Shown one piece after another: positions 1 through 8,672 of a DNA stretch of 64,000 nt (positions are counted from its first letter, which is position 1; the number at the start of each line of letters is the position of its first letter). The notes below the pieces were generated by a model that saw only the letters and a list, made by a program, of their open reading frames with translations, did not search any database and was not told where the DNA came from. A program made the position numbers and the translations under genes. Location of the stretch: contig NZ_NCQY01000009.1 of NCBI RefSeq assembly GCF_002894645.1, positions 190,433-254,432 on the forward strand, in the 5' to 3' direction. Source of the DNA: Salinibacter altiplanensis (lineage in GTDB: Bacteria; Bacteroidota; Rhodothermia; Rhodothermales; Salinibacteraceae).

Positions 1-212
1 GGGGGTTGGTGCAGGGCATTGACGCGAGGCAACTGCAGTGACGCGGTTCTGTACGCTCCAGGCGCGGTCGCGTTCGCCCCTTGCCTTCCGGCCAGGGGCC
101 GATCAGCGCTTCCGCCCTAATTGGGCTTTAACGTACTCGCCCTTCAAATTTGCCCGCGAGGGGACTATGTTGTGTCTGATTTGTCCTTCCGCCATCCCCT
201 CCTTCCCCCGCC

Positions 213-2231
213 ATGCCTCTTCGCTTCCGCCTCCTCGCCGGCGTTCTGGTCGCGGCGCTCGCTCCTATGCTCGGCGGCTCGGCCCTTGCCCAGCAGAGTC
301 CCGAGGACGTTCCGCCCCACAACCTCACGTCGTTCGCGCCGGTCGACTTCCCCACCCCGAATCGGTACCGGGACGCCGACGGAAGTCCCGGACGTGCCTA
401 CTGGCAGAACGAGGCCGACTACCGGATCGACGTCGCGCTCGACACGGCCACCAACCGGGTCACCGGCACCGAGACGATCACCTACACGAACAATGCCCCG
501 GAGGCCCTGGAGCGGCTCTGGGTACAGCTGGAGCAGAACTACTTCAAGACGGGCAGCCGCGGCAACGCCGCCGTGTCCGCCGACGCCCGCTTCGGGGGCT
601 TCTTTGAGGAGGCCGGATACGACCTCTCCAACCTTCGCATCCAACGGGATGGGGAGACGGCGACCCCGGACACGCTCGTCGACGGCACCCGGATGCGCGT
701 ATCGCTCGACGCACCGCTCGCGTCCGGCGACAGCCTGCAGCTCTCGTTCGACTTCGAGTACACGCTGCCGAAGGACGGCGCCGACCGCCACGGCTGGATG
801 GACATGGAGGACGGCACGGTCTACCAGTTCGCCCAGTGGTACCCCCGGATGTACGTCTACGACGATGTCCACGGCTGGAACCCGCTTCCCTACCTAGGGC
901 AGGGCGAGTACTACCTGGAGTACGGCACCTTCAACGTCAACATCACAGTGCCGCGCGACATGATCGTGGGTGGCACCGGACGTCTCCAGAACCCCGATGA
1001 GGTCTTGACCGACACGCAGCGGGATCGCCTGGCCGACGCCCGGGAGAGCCGTGAGTCGGTCATGATTATCGACAGCACCGAGGTGGGACGCCCCGACACT
1101 CGTCCCGACGGGGAGGGCCCCCTCACCTGGCGGTACGAGGCCGATCGGGTGCGCGACTTTGCGTGGGCGGCCTCCCAGGCCTTCATCTGGGACGCCGCGC
1201 GGGCCGACGCGGGGGACCGCACGGTGCTGGCCCAGTCGCTGTACCCGAAGGAGGGCCTCGGCACCGACCAGGAGCCCGGCTGGGAGCGGTCGACCGCGTA
1301 CACGCAGCACTCCATCGAGTTCTACTCCGACTTCGTGACGCCGTATCCCTACCCCAACGCGATCAACGTGGCCGGGCGGGCGCAGGGCATGGAGTACCCG
1401 CAGATCGTGTTCTGCGACGTCAACTCGCGGGGGCGCTCTCTCTTCCAGGTCACCGACCACGAGTTCGGCCACACCTGGTTTCCGATGGTCGTCGGGTCCG
1501 ACGAGCGCCGCTGGGTCTGGATGGACGAGGGCCTGAACACGTTCATAAACCAGTACTCGGCACTCGACTTCTACGGCCAGGGCCGGGTGCCTCCGGCAAA
1601 GGTCATGGGCGGCCTCTCAAACTACGTGACGAAGCAGATGGACTCGCCCTTCGGGGACCAGCCCATCATGACGTACGCCGATCGCATTCGGGACGACGCC
1701 CTCGGGTTTCTCGCCTACCTGAAGCCGGGCTACGGCCTCATGGTGCTGCGCGAGCACGTGCTGGGGCCCGAGCGTTTCGACTCGGCCTTCAAGGAATACG
1801 TCGACCGGTGGGCCTACAAGCACCCGAAGCCCGCCGACTTTTTCCGCACCATGGAGGACGTAAGCGGGGAGGACCTGGACTGGTTCTGGCGCAGCTGGTT
1901 CTACGAGACAGACGCGCTGGACCCGGCGGTCGACTCGGTGGCGACCGGCGACACCACGATGGTAACGATCTCGCAGAACAAGGAGCTGATGCTGCCGGTG
2001 ACCGTGCAGCTCACCCACGCGGACGGCTCGACCGAGCAGCGCCGCGTCCCCGCCGAGGCCTTCTACACCCAGGACACCAACACGCTCCGCGTAACGGATG
2101 GCCCGCTGCGGAAGGTGACCATCGACCCCAACCAGATTCTACCGGACATGAACCGGGGCAACAACACCTGGACGCCGTCGGACGCCGTGGAGTCCTCTTC
2201 CACGGGATCCTCCTCTAGCTCGGACCGCTAG
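213..2231 (+). CDS. Secreted M1-family metallopeptidase (aminopeptidase N-like)
   Basis: 672 residues. A gluzincin peptidase expected to hydrolyse N-terminal residues from peptides outside the cytoplasm. The first 26 or so residues form a signal peptide ending ALA-QQ. The zinc motif HEFGH lies at about residues 416-420 and the third zinc ligand is the Glu of MDEG near 439, the normal M1 spacing. A GMEYP substrate-binding motif near residue 392 replaces the classical GAMEN, as is usual in this Bacteroidota subgroup. The C terminus ends in a Ser-rich tail of about 15 residues. It is transcribed toward the nucleoside transporter but separated by 208 bases with a hairpin, so it is probably monocistronic. 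Family assignment is firm; the substrate is unknown. Confidence 0.93.
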   Translation: MPLRFRLLAGVLVAALAPMLGGSALAQQSPEDVPPHNLTSFAPVDFPTPNRYRDADGSPGRAYWQNEADYRIDVALDTATNRVTGTETITYTNNAPEALERLWVQLEQNYFKTGSRGNAAVSADARFGGFFEEAGYDLSNLRIQRDGETATPDTLVDGTRMRVSLDAPLASGDSLQLSFDFEYTLPKDGADRHGWMDMEDGTVYQFAQWYPRMYVYDDVHGWNPLPYLGQGEYYLEYGTFNVNITVPRDMIVGGTGRLQNPDEVLTDTQRDRLADARESRESVMIIDSTEVGRPDTRPDGEGPLTWRYEADRVRDFAWAASQAFIWDAARADAGDRTVLAQSLYPKEGLGTDQEPGWERSTAYTQHSIEFYSDFVTPYPYPNAINVAGRAQGMEYPQIVFCDVNSRGRSLFQVTDHEFGHTWFPMVVGSDERRWVWMDEGLNTFINQYSALDFYGQGRVPPAKVMGGLSNYVTKQMDSPFGDQPIMTYADRIRDDALGFLAYLKPGYGLMVLREHVLGPERFDSAFKEYVDRWAYKHPKPADFFRTMEDVSGEDLDWFWRSWFYETDALDPAVDSVATGDTTMVTISQNKELMLPVTVQLTHADGSTEQRRVPAEAFYTQDTNTLRVTDGPLRKVTIDPNQILPDMNRGNNTWTPSDAVESSSTGSSSSSDR

Positions 2232-2263
2232 AAGGGGACGAGCCCCGCTTTGCTGCTTCTCCT

Positions 2264-2297
2264 CGAGGGCACCGGGCCTCCGCCGGGTGCCCTCGTC
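2264..2297 (+). terminator. Hairpin after the M1 peptidase gene
   Basis: A 10-bp GC-rich stem (arms 2264-2273 and 2286-2295) lies 33 bases after the stop codon. It is followed by a T-poor run, so it is a weak candidate for intrinsic termination. Confidence 0.45.
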
Positions 2298-2439
2298 GTG
2301 TTTGCAGGGGGGCGAGACGCGCGACAGGCACTCGCGGTGCGGCCAACTTGTGTTCGCGTCCCTGGTGGTTATTTTACGCTCGGCTCGGGGGGAAGGGCTC
2401 CACTGCACTATCCTCTCGTCTACCCCCTTGCGCGTCTCC

Positions 2440-3750
2440 ATGTCGCTTCCCGTCGCCCTGCTCCGTGGCCTCATCGGCGTGGCTGTCTTCATCGGCATTG
2501 CCGTGCTGTTCTCCACCAACCGCAAGGCCATCAACTGGCGGCTCGTGGGCATGGGGATCGGGCTGCAGCTCCTCTTCGCGCTCCTCGTCCTGAAGACCGG
2601 GCCGGGCGAGATGCTGTTCGACACCCTCGCCACGTTTTTTGACACGCTGCTGTCGTTTACGTACGAGGGGTCGGAGTTCATCTTCGGCGACCTGGGCAAT
2701 CCGGACGAGGGCAACAACTTTGCCTTCCAGGTGCTGCCGACGATCGTCTTTTTCGCCTCGCTGATGGGGGTGCTCTACCACCTGCGCATCGTGCAGCCAC
2801 TCGTGAACGGAATGGGGTGGGTGATGCAGAAGACGCTGCGCATCTCGGGGGCCGAGTCGCTGGCCGCCGCGGCGAACGTGTTCATCGGGCAGACGGAGGC
2901 CCCCCTGGCCGTGAAGCCGTACGTGGAAGACATGACGCGCAGCGAGATCATGACGCTCATGACGGGGGGCATGGCGACGATCGCCGGCGGGGTCCTGGCC
3001 GCCTACATCGGGTTTTTGGGCGGGGACTCGCCCGAGTCGCGACAGCTCTTCGCGAAGCATCTCCTGTCGGCCTCGGTGATGAGCGCCCCCGCAGCCATCG
3101 TGATGGCGAAAATTCTGGTGCCGGAGACCGAAACGCCCGACACCCAAGGGGGCGCTGAAGTTCAGGACACCGAGGGGGCGGACAACGTCATCGAGGCCGC
3201 CGCCAACGGCGCCTCCGACGGGCTGCACCTCGCCCTGAACGTGGGGGCCATGCTGCTGGCGTTTTTGGCCCTCATCGGCACCATCAACGCCGGCTTTGAG
3301 TGGGTGGGCGCGCCGGTGGTCTACGGCGTCGAGCTCTACGACGTGAACCAGCTCGTGGCCCAGACGTCCGGCGGCCGCTTTGAGGCGCTCTCGCTGGAGG
3401 CGATCTTCGGATTCCTCTTCGCCCCGCTGGCCTGGGCGATGGGCGTGGGGGCGGCCGACATTCTGCAGTTCGGCACGCTGCTCGGCGAGAAGGTGGCCGT
3501 GAACGAGTTCGTGGCCTACGCCTCGCTGCGCGACCTCCAGGGGGCAATCAGCGAACGGTCCATGATCATCGGCACGTACGCCCTGTGTGGATTCGCCAAC
3601 TTCTCATCCATCGCGATCCAGATTGGCGGCATTGGCGGCATCGCGCCGTCGCGCAAGAGCGAGATCGCGGCGCTCGGCCTGCGGGCTGTGCTCGGGGGTG
3701 CCCTTGCGTCCTGGCTCACGGCCACGGTTGCCGGCGTCCTCGTGGCCTAG
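2440..3750 (+). CDS. nupC: NupC-type concentrative nucleoside transporter (CNT family)
   Basis: 436 residues of an inner-membrane Na+ or H+ coupled nucleoside symporter. The ATG at 2440 begins MSLPVALLRG, immediately the first membrane helix; the frame stays open upstream to 2287 but that part is not protein-like. Visible family landmarks are the GQTEAPLAVKPY segment (nucleoside and cation binding loop), the MTGGMATIAGG stretch and the C-terminal GFANFSSIAIQIGGIGG segment. Between the halves there is an acidic hydrophilic insert of about 35 residues (PETETPDTQGG onward), probably cytoplasmic and fitting a halophile. Single gene, with a bidirectional hairpin after it. Confidence 0.95.
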   Translation: MSLPVALLRGLIGVAVFIGIAVLFSTNRKAINWRLVGMGIGLQLLFALLVLKTGPGEMLFDTLATFFDTLLSFTYEGSEFIFGDLGNPDEGNNFAFQVLPTIVFFASLMGVLYHLRIVQPLVNGMGWVMQKTLRISGAESLAAAANVFIGQTEAPLAVKPYVEDMTRSEIMTLMTGGMATIAGGVLAAYIGFLGGDSPESRQLFAKHLLSASVMSAPAAIVMAKILVPETETPDTQGGAEVQDTEGADNVIEAAANGASDGLHLALNVGAMLLAFLALIGTINAGFEWVGAPVVYGVELYDVNQLVAQTSGGRFEALSLEAIFGFLFAPLAWAMGVGAADILQFGTLLGEKVAVNEFVAYASLRDLQGAISERSMIIGTYALCGFANFSSIAIQIGGIGGIAPSRKSEIAALGLRAVLGGALASWLTATVAGVLVA

Positions 3751-3802
3751 CGGCCCCTCACGGTGGCTGCCCCGGCCGCCTCACCGCTCATTCCCAAACA
3801 CG

Positions 3803-3835
3803 TTCGGCCCCTCCGCACGGGGCAGAGGGGCCGAA
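3803..3835. terminator. Bidirectional hairpin between convergent genes
   Basis: A perfect 10-bp inverted repeat (3803-3812 with 3826-3835, arms TTCGGCCCCT and AGGGGCCGAA) sits between the stop codons of the convergent transporter and lipoprotein genes. Position and symmetry suggest a shared terminator, although no long T tract follows on either strand. Confidence 0.55.
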
Positions 3836-3873
3836 GGGAACGACGCCGGACGGACCGCCCGGTCCGGTAGAGG

Positions 3874-4620
3874 CTACCGCGTCTGAAAGGGAATGTTGAA
3901 CTGGACCCAGCTCTCGGTCGGGCTCCAGCTGCCGTCCTTCAGGACGTAGGCGGGCTGCCACGTGGCCTGAGTGGCGGCCTTCAGGGCAATTCGGTTGAGC
4001 GTCGGGTGCGGCCCGGAGAGCACCTCGACCGCGTTGGCCCGGGCGACGGCCTCTTCCCCTTCTCCTTCGGGGGCGAGGTGCGCCTGGAGCTTCACGACGC
4101 CGGAGTACTCCTCCGACCGCAGACTGTCGGGCCAGACGATGTTGTCGGGCGACTGCTCCCGCTGCGGCTCACGGAAATACTCGGTAATCGCCTCGTAGGC
4201 CATCTTCTGGTTCTTGTTCAGCAGGTCCGACTTCAGCTCGCCGTTGCTCTGCAGCACATCCCCGCTCAGATCCACCTCTTCCAACTGCGGGGCAGCATAC
4301 TCGCCGAAGAGCGAGTCAACGACCATCGGATTGTTGCGGTAGAGCGGCAGGAGGCTGCGCTTGATTGCGGCCTGGAATTGCTCCGGGGTGACATCGCCGT
4401 TCGCCGCCAGTTGCACCTCTGCGGTCCCGACGCCCATTCCAGAGAGACTATCAAGGTTGGTGAACACCGCCGAGGTGTCGGCCCCCTCTTCCCACCAGTG
4501 CAAGTCCGAGGTCTGCCAATCGTCCGGCGGCGCCGTGGGGCTGTTGCCCCCGCCACACCCAACAACAAAGAGGAAGAAGATTCCTATGAACGCTGTCCCA
4601 ACATTACGAGTTGAAAACAT
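3874..4620 (-). CDS. Lipoprotein with a TonB C-terminal-like domain
   Basis: 248 residues from the ATG at 4620. The N terminus is a lipoprotein signal: hydrophobic FIGIFFLFVVG followed by Cys and GGGNSPTAPP. The middle of the protein is charged and unfamiliar. The last 75 residues resemble the TonB C-terminal fold: a V-K-L-Q strand, then VEVLSG, then a helix ALKAATQATWQPAY, then a final strand VQFNIPFQTR, the layout of energy-transducer TonB proteins. Unlike a real TonB it has no N-terminal transmembrane helix or proline-rich spacer; it would be lipid-anchored. The longer open frame to 4815 has no supporting features. The TonB-C match is by eye and needs a profile search; the function is unknown. 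Confidence 0.6.
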   Translation of the reverse strand: MFSTRNVGTAFIGIFFLFVVGCGGGNSPTAPPDDWQTSDLHWWEEGADTSAVFTNLDSLSGMGVGTAEVQLAANGDVTPEQFQAAIKRSLLPLYRNNPMVVDSLFGEYAAPQLEEVDLSGDVLQSNGELKSDLLNKNQKMAYEAITEYFREPQREQSPDNIVWPDSLRSEEYSGVVKLQAHLAPEGEGEEAVARANAVEVLSGPHPTLNRIALKAATQATWQPAYVLKDGSWSPTESWVQFNIPFQTR

Positions 4621-4736
4621 GACACAATCCTGTAATCCGTGAGATGGGTGAAATTGTGATACGATGGTAGGAGCCCGGCCCGGAGGCGTTCCTAACTCGG
4701 GCCCATGCCCACGGCGGCCGCACCGGCGGGGCATCA

Positions 4737-5561
4737 TCATTCGATGAGGACCGGCGTCCCGACACGGACCTGCTCCCAGATCACGTCCATGGCTGTGTTG
4801 CGGATGGCCACGCACCCCTGTGTCCAGGCGGTCGCGTCGCCGGTGCCATCGCCGTGAATCTCGATCCAGCCGCCCAGGTCCGTGCCCATGGGCGGCATCC
4901 GGTGCTCTTCCTGGGCCTGTTGGATCGCCTCGTACTGGGCACGGGAGATGAGCCCGGCGTCCAGCCCTCGGCGCGCGTCTTCCACCTTCGGGTAGTTCAG
5001 CACGAGGGCCCGATGAAACTCGCTCTGCGGGTTTTTATGAACCACGTAGAACGCGCCCTCTGGCGTGCGCCAGTGGTCGGGGCGGTCCTCGGCTCCGTTC
5101 CGCTTCTTGTCGGCGAAGGAGTTGTAGGCCATGTCCGCCTCAAAGGCGTGGGCAAGCTCCGTCCCGCGGTACACGTAGACGCGCCGTTTCGCCTTTGAGA
5201 CACGCACCCAGACGTTCGAGAGGGCCGTGTCGGCGACGTACCCGGTCGTTCCCCCCTCGGTGTGCACCCGGCACCAGTCCGCCTCACACGCCAGGCGCCG
5301 GACGGGTGTGCGCATCGGCAGCTGGGTCACGGGGGCGTTCAAGCCCGAGTGGTTGTGAAGGGTCGCCGCTTCCTCGGCCACGTAAAACAGCGGCGTCGTC
5401 CGAAACACCCCGCCTCGGCGGTCAAGCCTTTCCGGCGCCGCTTCCGCCGTGGTCGGGGCGCCCACGCGGGTCGTGTCGGTCGGGGCGCTGGGCTGGGCGA
5501 CCGCCGCACACAGACCGCTCATCAGTCCCCCGAGAAAAAGCACCCACCCTGTGGTGCGCAT
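4737..5561 (-). CDS. L,D-transpeptidase (YkuD family) with SH3-like domain
   Basis: 274 residues from the ATG at 5561; an in-frame ATG at 5579 would add six residues, and the frame is open to 5675. An N-terminal signal peptide (TGWVLFLGGLMSGLCAAVAQ) directs it to the periplasm. Residues about 65-130 look like an SH3b module with a CEADWCRV segment. The second half is a YkuD catalytic domain: WIEIHGDG supplies the conserved His and TQGCVAIRN carries the nucleophilic Cys followed by Arg. Such enzymes cross-link peptidoglycan or attach lipoproteins to it. It is the only gene on its strand here; upstream is a 298-base spacer. Confidence in family is high; cross-linking versus anchoring cannot be told. 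Confidence 0.88.
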   Translation of the reverse strand: MRTTGWVLFLGGLMSGLCAAVAQPSAPTDTTRVGAPTTAEAAPERLDRRGGVFRTTPLFYVAEEAATLHNHSGLNAPVTQLPMRTPVRRLACEADWCRVHTEGGTTGYVADTALSNVWVRVSKAKRRVYVYRGTELAHAFEADMAYNSFADKKRNGAEDRPDHWRTPEGAFYVVHKNPQSEFHRALVLNYPKVEDARRGLDAGLISRAQYEAIQQAQEEHRMPPMGTDLGGWIEIHGDGTGDATAWTQGCVAIRNTAMDVIWEQVRVGTPVLIE

Positions 5562-5859
5562 GGCACGTCGGTTACCCATGTGGGAGAAATTTCGTGAACT
5601 GTTTCCGCCGATCGTCCCGAGGGCGGTCGACCGCCTTTGTATGTGGGCGTACAGGACGCGGGAACGAGGGGACACAGGGACGCGCTCTGCGGGATACGTT
5701 CTCCACGGCTCTCCATCTCCGCGTCCCCCTGCTACATCGAGGACATCGGAAATTTTCCCGGGGAGCCGGCTCCGTTTGGATACTTTCTCGCACGTCGGTA
5801 ATGACCTTGTGGCGTAAGTGTCTACTCCCGTCCGGTGCCGGGCTCAGCACTGTGGGAGC

Positions 5860-6594
5860 TCACGCTGCGTTCTGGGCTCGGCAGTATCGGTAGGCCTCCA
5901 GGGTGCCGTCAAGAACCGTCCCGTCCGTCACGTGGTCCACCCGAGCCCGCACCGCCGGGTCGGCATTGGCCGGGGCAAACGACGTGCCGACCGCGTCGAG
6001 GGCCTCCAGGTCGGTCTCGGCGTCGCCGATGTACGCCATCTCGTCAAGCGCCAGATCGAGGCGGTTGGCCAGCCATTCCACCCCATCCCGCTTCGTGATG
6101 CCGGGCGGGACGACGTCTACCGAGATGTCAGTCGCAAAGACGTGGAGCCCAGGGGTCTCCTCGGCCACGAACTGCTCGGTGCGGGGCCGGAGGGCCCGAA
6201 TCTCTTCTGCCTCCGGCGAGACGACACCCGTCTGTGTGCGCTTGGCGTGATCGAGGGAAATCTGAGTGCCCGGCACGCACTCGGTCATGAACCAGTCCTC
6301 CACGACGCGGAGCTTGGCCTCCACCGCATCGGTCAGGTGCGGGCTCCAGGCGGTCTGGGCCGCCACCGGATCGAACTGCCCGCCGCCGGCCTCGAACAGC
6401 ACCGGGGTCGTAAGATTGAGTGCCTGCGTCATGGCCTCCACGTACGGGTAGGACCGCCCCGAACAGAGGGTGAGGGCCGGGGCCGTGTCCGCCTCCTGCG
6501 GCAGCCGCCGGAGCGCGTTGAGCCCCGCCAAGTCGTACGCCTCATAGGGCGCGGCTAGGCAGCCATCGATGTCGGCAATAAACAGTTTGGTCAC
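5860..6594 (-). CDS. HAD-superfamily phosphatase (Cof/IIB type)
   Basis: 244 residues when started at the GTG at 6594 (VTKLFIADIDGCLA); the frame is open to 6663 but the extra 23 residues are unlike the family, so the GTG is preferred. Motif I is DIDGC with the nucleophile Asp and acid/base Asp; motif II is the Ser of LTLCSGRSYP; motif III and IV are the Lys of ITKRDGV and the GDAETD acidic pair. This is the arrangement of type IIB HAD hydrolases such as sugar phosphatases and archaeal-type phosphoglycolate phosphatase. The physiological substrate is not predictable. It follows fabI on the same strand after 138 bases. Confidence 0.82.
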   Translation of the reverse strand: MTKLFIADIDGCLAAPYEAYDLAGLNALRRLPQEADTAPALTLCSGRSYPYVEAMTQALNLTTPVLFEAGGGQFDPVAAQTAWSPHLTDAVEAKLRVVEDWFMTECVPGTQISLDHAKRTQTGVVSPEAEEIRALRPRTEQFVAEETPGLHVFATDISVDVVPPGITKRDGVEWLANRLDLALDEMAYIGDAETDLEALDAVGTSFAPANADPAVRARVDHVTDGTVLDGTLEAYRYCRAQNAA

Positions 6595-6732
6595 GGCGTT
6601 GACCTGATGGTGCGGCGGGCAAAGCGAAACGGGACGCGTGCAGAGTGGGCCGTAGAGGGGCAATCACGATGCACGCATCCCGTAGCACGGCTCCTTGACC
6701 GGAGGTCTCTGGTACCGGGCCGGCGCTGGCCC

Positions 6733-7566
6733 CTACGACTCCTCCTCCTCCGCGAAGGAGTCCTCCATCGCCTCCACAATTTCATCGGAGATGCCCATGC
6801 TGGCAAAGCCACCGTCGTGGTAGAGGGTCTGCATGGTGACCATGCGCGTGAGGTCACTGAGGAGCGTTACCGCGTAGTCGGCGCAGCTGTCGGCGCTGGC
6901 GTTGCCGAGGGGCGCAACGCGCTCGGCGAACTCGTACATTGCGTCGAAGCCTTCGATCCCGGAGCCGGCGGTCGTCTTGGTCGGACTCTGAGAGATGGCG
7001 TTGATGCGGATGTCGCGCTCGCCCAGCCGGTAGCCGAAGGAGCGCACGATGCTTTCCAGCAGCGCCTTGGCGTCGCCCATCTCCGAGTACTTCGAGAAGA
7101 TGCGCTCGGCCCCGATGTAGCTCATCGCCAGGATCGACCCGCCGTCGTTGATCGCCTCGGTGTCGAGGGCATGGTTGACGATGCGGTGCAGGCTCACGGC
7201 CGAGACGTCGAGCGTCTGCTCGTACCAGTTGTAGTTGAGGTCCTCGTAGGGCACGTCCTTGCGCACGTTGACGCCCATCCCAATGGAGTGGACGATGAAG
7301 TCGATCGAGCCGTATTCGTCTTTTACCTCCTCAAAGAGCTCGGCAAGCTCCTCGTCGTCGGTGGCGTCGGCCCAGATGATGGGGCTGTCCGTCTCGTCCG
7401 CCAGCTCATCGAGCGAGCCGAGGCGGCGGGCCACCGGGGCATTGGAGAGGACAAAGTCTGCCCCTTCGCGGTGACAGGCCTGAGCGAGTGACCAGGCGAT
7501 GCTGTCCTCATTGAGGGCTCCAAAGATGACGCCCGTCTTTCCGTCGAGCAGGTCGTAACCGTCCAT
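6733..7566 (-). CDS. fabI: Enoyl-[acyl-carrier-protein] reductase (NADH), FabI
   Basis: 277 residues of a short-chain dehydrogenase-type enoyl-ACP reductase, the last reductive step of fatty-acid elongation. The N-terminal GVIFGALNEDSIAW is the FabI nucleotide-binding loop (atypical glycine pattern plus SIAW). SYIGAERIF and KYSEMGDAKALLES provide the catalytic Tyr and the Met...Lys pair in the Y-x6-K spacing of FabI. AISQSPTKTTAGSGI is the substrate-binding flexible loop. The C terminus is a very acidic tail (EDSFAEEEES). The upstream spacer contains copies of a short intergenic repeat. Confidence 0.95.
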   Translation of the reverse strand: MDGYDLLDGKTGVIFGALNEDSIAWSLAQACHREGADFVLSNAPVARRLGSLDELADETDSPIIWADATDDEELAELFEEVKDEYGSIDFIVHSIGMGVNVRKDVPYEDLNYNWYEQTLDVSAVSLHRIVNHALDTEAINDGGSILAMSYIGAERIFSKYSEMGDAKALLESIVRSFGYRLGERDIRINAISQSPTKTTAGSGIEGFDAMYEFAERVAPLGNASADSCADYAVTLLSDLTRMVTMQTLYHDGGFASMGISDEIVEAMEDSFAEEEES

Positions 7567-7615
7567 GGCGTATTGAGTTCAGTTTGAGAAGCAGTATCGA
7601 GGAGGATCGTTCTTC

Positions 7616-7652
7616 TGTGGTTCGTGATGCGTGACGCACGATGCGTGACGTG
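7616..7652. repeat. Short direct repeats of a CACGCATCA-type unit upstream of fabI
   Basis: Two near-copies of GATGCGTGAC (at 7626 and 7640) separated by four bases. The reverse complement CACGCATCA also occurs three times near 47769-47808. They lie in the leader of the minus-strand fabI gene; their function is unknown. Confidence 0.6.
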
Positions 7653-7699
7653 TGCGATTGAATCCGAGGAGGCCGTGGGCACGTTTCGCGCCCCACGCG

Positions 7700-8533
7700 T
7701 CACAGCCGCACGTCGTCCATCGGGGCCAGGCGACTCAGCAGGTCGGCATGCACCGGCCCATTGGTGGCACACACCTGTTGGTCGAACACGGGCGTGAGCC
7801 CACCGTCGTCGTGGTAGTTCGTGACTCGTCCGCCGCCTTCACGCACGAGCAGGGCGCCCGCCGCCACGTCCCAGGGGTTGAGTCCCGTCTCGAAAAAGCC
7901 GTCAAACCGGCCGCACGCCGTCCAGGCCAGGTCGATGGCCGCGGCCCCGTGCCGGCGCACCCCCTGGGCACTGCGCAGGATGCCGGCCAGGACCTCCAGG
8001 TACCGATCCGTGTGCTCGAAGCGGCGATACGGAAATCCCGTCGCCAGGAAGGCCGCGTCGAACGACTCCGTCGCGCTCACGCCCACGGCCTCCCCGTCGA
8101 CCTGAAGCCCGTGCCCGGCCACCGCAGTGAAAAGCTCATCGCGCGGCACGTCGAGCACCACACCGACCACAATCTCGTCCTCGTCCTGCAGTGCAATGCT
8201 GACGGCGTAGGGCGGCACCTGGTGCATGAAGTTCGTCGTGCCGTCGATCGGGTCCACGATCCAGCGCCGCCCCGATGCGACCGACGCGCTCTCCGGGGCC
8301 GCCTCTCCCTCTTCGGCGAGAATGACATCCCGGGGAAACGTCTCGCGAAGGAACTCCGTGATGACTGCTTGGGCCCGCTCGTCGGCGTCGGTCACGAAGT
8401 CGTTGCGGCCTTTGTCGCGCACGTCGCTGGGCGTGCCGGCCTCCTCCCGAATGACGGCGGCCGCCCGCCAGGCCGCCCGCACGGCCGTGTCGAGAAGCAG
8501 ATCGTACGGCGAATCGTGTGTGGGAGTGTCCAT
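7700..8533 (-). CDS. Inositol monophosphatase family protein (SuhB-like)
   Basis: 277 residues. Metal-dependent sugar-phosphate phosphatase fold. The first metal site Glu is in VILAEEGEAA; the core motif WIVDPIDGTTNF (D-P-I-D-G-T) is near residue 90; the second motif NPWDVAAGALLVREGGG is near residue 210. The N terminus is a hydrophilic helix with EEAGTPSDVRDKGRNDFVT, where K and D/T residues match the family. Candidate substrates include inositol phosphates, 3'-phosphoadenosine 5'-phosphate or fructose bisphosphate; motifs alone do not decide. It precedes fabI on the same strand with a 133-base repeat-bearing spacer. Confidence 0.9.
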   Translation of the reverse strand: MDTPTHDSPYDLLLDTAVRAAWRAAAVIREEAGTPSDVRDKGRNDFVTDADERAQAVITEFLRETFPRDVILAEEGEAAPESASVASGRRWIVDPIDGTTNFMHQVPPYAVSIALQDEDEIVVGVVLDVPRDELFTAVAGHGLQVDGEAVGVSATESFDAAFLATGFPYRRFEHTDRYLEVLAGILRSAQGVRRHGAAAIDLAWTACGRFDGFFETGLNPWDVAAGALLVREGGGRVTNYHDDGGLTPVFDQQVCATNGPVHADLLSRLAPMDDVRL

Positions 8534-8672
8534 CTGTGGACGGTCGATTGCGAGCGTCGGTGGCCGAACGCCCCGAAGACTTTACGAAGCCCGCTGCGCG
8601 AGCCGAAACTTTTGGCCAGGTTTGCGCTAGCGGTACCGGAATGCGTCCCAACATATAAACCGACGATGAGTG

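Noticed and set aside
1163-2218. Second plus-strand frame inside the M1 peptidase gene
   Set aside because: Overlaps the well-supported peptidase with its zinc motif; no family-like content.
7616-7652. Repeats near fabI considered as a CRISPR or satellite
   Set aside because: Only two near-copies with four-base spacing; no spacers, no cas genes.
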